This document shows, piece by piece, positions 61,699 through 64,000 of a stretch of DNA of 64,000 nt (within the stretch, counting starts at the first letter, position 1; each line of letters starts with the position of its first letter). The notes beneath the pieces are model-generated. The model ran no database searches, was not told where the DNA came from, and saw only the letters and a program-made list of their open reading frames with translations. The position numbers and the translations under genes are program-made. The stretch is from Planctomycetaceae bacterium (lineage in GTDB: Bacteria; Planctomycetota; Planctomycetia; Planctomycetales; Planctomycetaceae), in contig CP051247.1 of NCBI GenBank assembly GCA_017795105.1, positions 1,674,001-1,738,000 of the forward strand. The letters are read 5' to 3'.

Positions 61699-62577
61699 AT
61701 GCGACTTGGCCGGATTCGTCGGAGTGGCAATGTTCAGGATCGTCGGGCAATGGGGCCGAAGAAGGTCGCTGCCGGTGGCGGCCTGGGGCTGCTGCTGATG
61801 GTCGGTCTGATTTTCCTATCAGGCGGCGACCTGGGCGATGTTCTTCGATTCGTCGTTCAGAACCAGGCAAACGTCCAGAATCAGCCCGCACCGCTCAATC
61901 CCCAACAACAGGCCGAGCAGGATGAACAGGCCGTCTTTGTGAGCAAAGTGCTTGCGCTGACCGAAGACGTCTGGTCAGATCTGTTCGCCGAATACGGCCG
62001 CCCTTATCAGCCGCCTCAACTCGAATTGTTCCGGGGCACGACGCAAACCGCCTGCGGACATGGAGCCGCCGCGATGGGGCCGTTCTACTGCCCCGCTGAC
62101 TCCATGGTTTATATCGACCTGTCGTTCTACGACCAGCTCCGGGATGAATTGAACTCTCCCGGCGATTTCGCTCAGGCGTATGTGATTGCTCACGAAGTCG
62201 GACATCACGTGCAGAATCTGCTCGGCTATTCCGATCTCGTGCAACGAGCACGGATGCAGTCTTCTGAAGAGAAGGCCAACCAGATGTCGGTCCGGCTCGA
62301 ATTGCAGGCCGATTATCTGGCCGGGGTTTGGGCTCATCACGCACAACAGCAGTTTCAGGTTCTCGAGCAGGGCGATGTTGAAGAAGGCCTGAATGCCGCC
62401 CGACAGATCGGCGATGACATGCTGCAGAAGAAATCGCGCGGGGTCGTGGTCCCTGAACAGTTTACGCACGGCACATCGGCTCAGCGCGTGCGGTGGTTTC
62501 GGGAAGGACTCCGGTCGGGCGATCCCTCGAAGGCAACTCTCGATGAATTCTTTGAGATGTCGTATTCCTCGCTCTAG
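61699..62577 (+). CDS. YpfJ-type zinc metallopeptidase
   Basis: 292 residues of the neutral zinc metallopeptidase family (PF04228-like). A short N-terminus (RLGRIRRSGNVQDRRAMGP), one membrane helix (GLGLLLMVGLIFLSGGDLG), a Gln/Pro linker, then the domain: LTEDVWSDLFAEYGRPYQPP, LFRGTTQTACGHGAAAMGPFYCPAD, and HEVGHHVQNLLG with HEVGHH at 165-170. QADYLAGVWAHHAQ supplies a further conserved Asp. GGGGAAG precedes ATG 61699. Exported or membrane protease of unknown substrate. It follows the antiporter by 73 bp on the same strand. Confidence 0.93.
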   Translation: MRLGRIRRSGNVQDRRAMGPKKVAAGGGLGLLLMVGLIFLSGGDLGDVLRFVVQNQANVQNQPAPLNPQQQAEQDEQAVFVSKVLALTEDVWSDLFAEYGRPYQPPQLELFRGTTQTACGHGAAAMGPFYCPADSMVYIDLSFYDQLRDELNSPGDFAQAYVIAHEVGHHVQNLLGYSDLVQRARMQSSEEKANQMSVRLELQADYLAGVWAHHAQQQFQVLEQGDVEEGLNAARQIGDDMLQKKSRGVVVPEQFTHGTSAQRVRWFREGLRSGDPSKATLDEFFEMSYSSL

Positions 62578-62755
62578 CGAGACTTGCTCTGGGCCCGGAT
62601 CTTTCCGCTGAACGCTCTAAACCACCACTCACACAAGTGTTTCGACATATTCTGACCTGAATTCGGAACACGATTCGCTTAAGCAGGAATCATGGTGCGG
62701 CGAGGACGTCGCAAATTGTTGACCCCATGAATTCTACTGTAGAAAAGGGCGAATC

Positions 62756-62938
62756 ATGATCAAACTGTGTCAGAGAGTGCTTGTGACCGTAGCACTGGGT
62801 GCCGCTTTCTTTGTCACCTGGAGAGAAGGTTACATTCAGGGATTTTGTGAACGTCAGGAATATGAGCGATTTGGCGGACTGGTCGATACCCCGGCAGAAA
62901 CCGTCAGCTGGAATATCGACGTCAGCTCCAACAGGTAG
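62756..62938 (+). CDS. Small exported or single-helix peptide (60 aa), possible
   Basis: MIKLCQRVLVTVALGAAFF gives a helix or signal, followed by a short polar tail ending NIDVSSNR. Upstream AAAAGGGC is a fair Shine-Dalgarno. It lies in a 590-bp gap otherwise lacking genes. Coding status is uncertain and no family is known. Confidence 0.35.
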   Translation: MIKLCQRVLVTVALGAAFFVTWREGYIQGFCERQEYERFGGLVDTPAETVSWNIDVSSNR

Positions 62939-63166
62939 TCCGACGGAACAAGCTAAGCCCACTGAAGACCCCACCACACGACCCACCTGTTGACCTGCCG
63001 ACTCTGAGCTCCCCGCTTCAGAACCTCAACAAGCCCAGCGACAACCTCCACGCGATCGACTATGATGTTGGTGCGCACAGACTGTGTGTCTTCCCGTGCA
63101 TTCCCTGCACCTGGGTCGACCCGACTGCCCCTTCTTTGTTGGTCCTCGCACGTTGGAACTCGCCGC

Positions 63167-64000
63167 TTGAATCGGCCATCGCACACCCGTGAAGAATACG
63201 TTGAGCAGGCTTACTTCTTCCGCGCCTATCGGGAGCGGCTCGAAGAAGATCTGCCCGCGCAGGAAATTCTCAAGTCGATCTCTCAGGAGATTCTGGCGAC
63301 GACCCGGTTGCCGATGGCGCTGGAGTTCCTGTCTTCCGAGATGATGCTGCATGGTCGCATCGGCGGAGGGATGGAGCGGCTCACGCATTACTTCACTCCC
63401 TTTCAAACGTTCGTCATCAATCAGGCGGAACTGGATCGCTCCAAGTTCGATCTGAAAATCGCGCTGGAGATTCTTGAAAAGGAAGCGGAATTCCTCGCCA
63501 GTGAATCGGCGAGCCGTCAGGGACTGTTCGTCTATCAGTTCGAAGCCCTGTCGCGGAACCGACTCGGTTATCAGCAGGGGCTGCAGGCCGTCGCATCCGA
63601 TCCCATGTTCAACGACGACTGGCGCGACTGGATCAGCAAGGTCCGACAATCGCTCGGCATGGTTGAGTTCGCGGAAATGATCTACCTCCGCTCGGAATTT
63701 CGAGTGGTCGAAGTTCGCCGTCGGACGGAGAACAGCGACTACCAGCCGTCTTACACCGTTCTCTTCGGACTGCAGGAAGGCCGGATCGCTCAGGCGAACC
63801 GCGGTCGCGACCCGCTCTACATGTTCGCGGCTCTGCAGCGGCACCTCGGGTACCCCAAAGTCCCTCGCCCGAAACCTCCAGCCAGCAAGCGGATCGATCC
63901 GATCATCGAGAACCGTCTGCAGCAACTCGAAGCCCGACTGAAACTGCTAGAAGCCGAACAGGCCGGACAACTCGATCTGTCCGAATTCTACGTGAAGGGC
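63167..64000 (+). CDS. Conserved planctomycete helical protein, 3' end beyond window
   Basis: Open to the last base, 278 codons visible, no stop. The N-terminus reads NRPSHTREEYVEQAYFFRAY from a TTG at 63167 (GGAA eight bases upstream); ATG 63062 in the same frame is an alternative start, but the added residues look non-coding. The rest is helical: ILKSISQEILATTRLPMA, MERLTHYFTPFQTFVINQAE, QGLFVYQFEALSRNRLGYQ, AEMIYLRSEFRVVEVRRR, then LFGLQEGRIAQANRGRDPLY and RHLGYPKVPRPKPP. Likely a soluble protein widespread in planctomycetes; function unknown. The minus-strand frame opposite (63026-63925) is antisense. Confidence 0.75.
   Translation, partial: MNRPSHTREEYVEQAYFFRAYRERLEEDLPAQEILKSISQEILATTRLPMALEFLSSEMMLHGRIGGGMERLTHYFTPFQTFVINQAELDRSKFDLKIALEILEKEAEFLASESASRQGLFVYQFEALSRNRLGYQQGLQAVASDPMFNDDWRDWISKVRQSLGMVEFAEMIYLRSEFRVVEVRRRTENSDYQPSYTVLFGLQEGRIAQANRGRDPLYMFAALQRHLGYPKVPRPKPPASKRIDPIIENRLQQLEARLKLLEAEQAGQLDLSEFYVKG

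Noticed and set aside
63026..63925. 299-residue minus-strand frame
   Set aside because: The plus strand carries a better helical protein across the same bases.

Overview
The window looks like a chromosomal segment of a planctomycete (Planctomycetales/Planctomycetaceae-like). The pointers are: a DUF1559 protein with a prepilin-type N-terminus, a DUF1552 protein with a twin-arginine-like signal, DUF1571 and YdjY-type secreted proteins, an exported Gfo/Idh/MocA oxidoreductase, a metallopeptidase with an MJ0042-type zinc finger, many lipoprotein and exported hypothetical genes, moderately high GC, and short operons with frequent strand switches. I see no prophage, insertion-sequence transposase, CRISPR array or rRNA. 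One tRNA gene (Val, GAC) is present.

Layout. 1-1.2 kb: 3' part of mnmE. 1.4-9.1 kb: aerobic respiration block in one direction: di-haem cytochrome c lipoprotein, coxB, coxA (A2-type YSHPAVY motif), ctaA, ctaB, then coxC with a large insert; folD follows. 10-17.6 kb: hypotheticals, a DUF1559 pseudopilin-like protein, an M48 peptidase and an IGQ-repeat protein. 18-20.7 kb: tRNA-Val, trpA, sigma-54-type response regulator. 20.9-27.1 kb: small membrane protein, six-EF-hand secreted protein, Nudix protein, DUF1552, exported oxidoreductase. 27.3-36.2 kb: metG, YbjQ-like protein, tail-specific protease, an ABC-2 ATPase/permease pair, MFS transporter. 36.8-43.8 kb: exported hypothetical, ABC exporter, tdh and a degenerate SGNH-like protein, set among palindromic repeats. 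44-50.1 kb: GYF-domain membrane protein paired with a RegB-like redox histidine kinase, SUKH-like protein, LigD phosphoesterase-like protein, glnA. 50.6-64 kb: GNAT acetyltransferase, YdjY and DUF1571 secreted proteins, a frameshifted remnant, a 3 x 271 bp tandem repeat, isocitrate dehydrogenase, secreted alpha/beta hydrolase, PH-like membrane protein, a cation:proton antiporter with an RCK domain, YpfJ-type metallopeptidase, and a gene that runs off the right edge.

The most distinctive signal is in the intergenic DNA. Several unrelated sequence families share one architecture: a tetranucleotide of the form GTAG, GTGG, GTGC or ATGG followed by a short perfect hairpin. They usually occur as two copies in inverted orientation about 100-240 bp apart, with both tetranucleotides on the outside. 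This is the geometry of REP sequences arranged as BIMEs. No RAYT transposase gene is in the window, so any mobilising enzyme would have to act in trans.

Limits: all domain and family names come from reading the sequence, without database searches. Start codons are chosen from signal peptides, Shine-Dalgarno matches and family length, and alternatives are stated.
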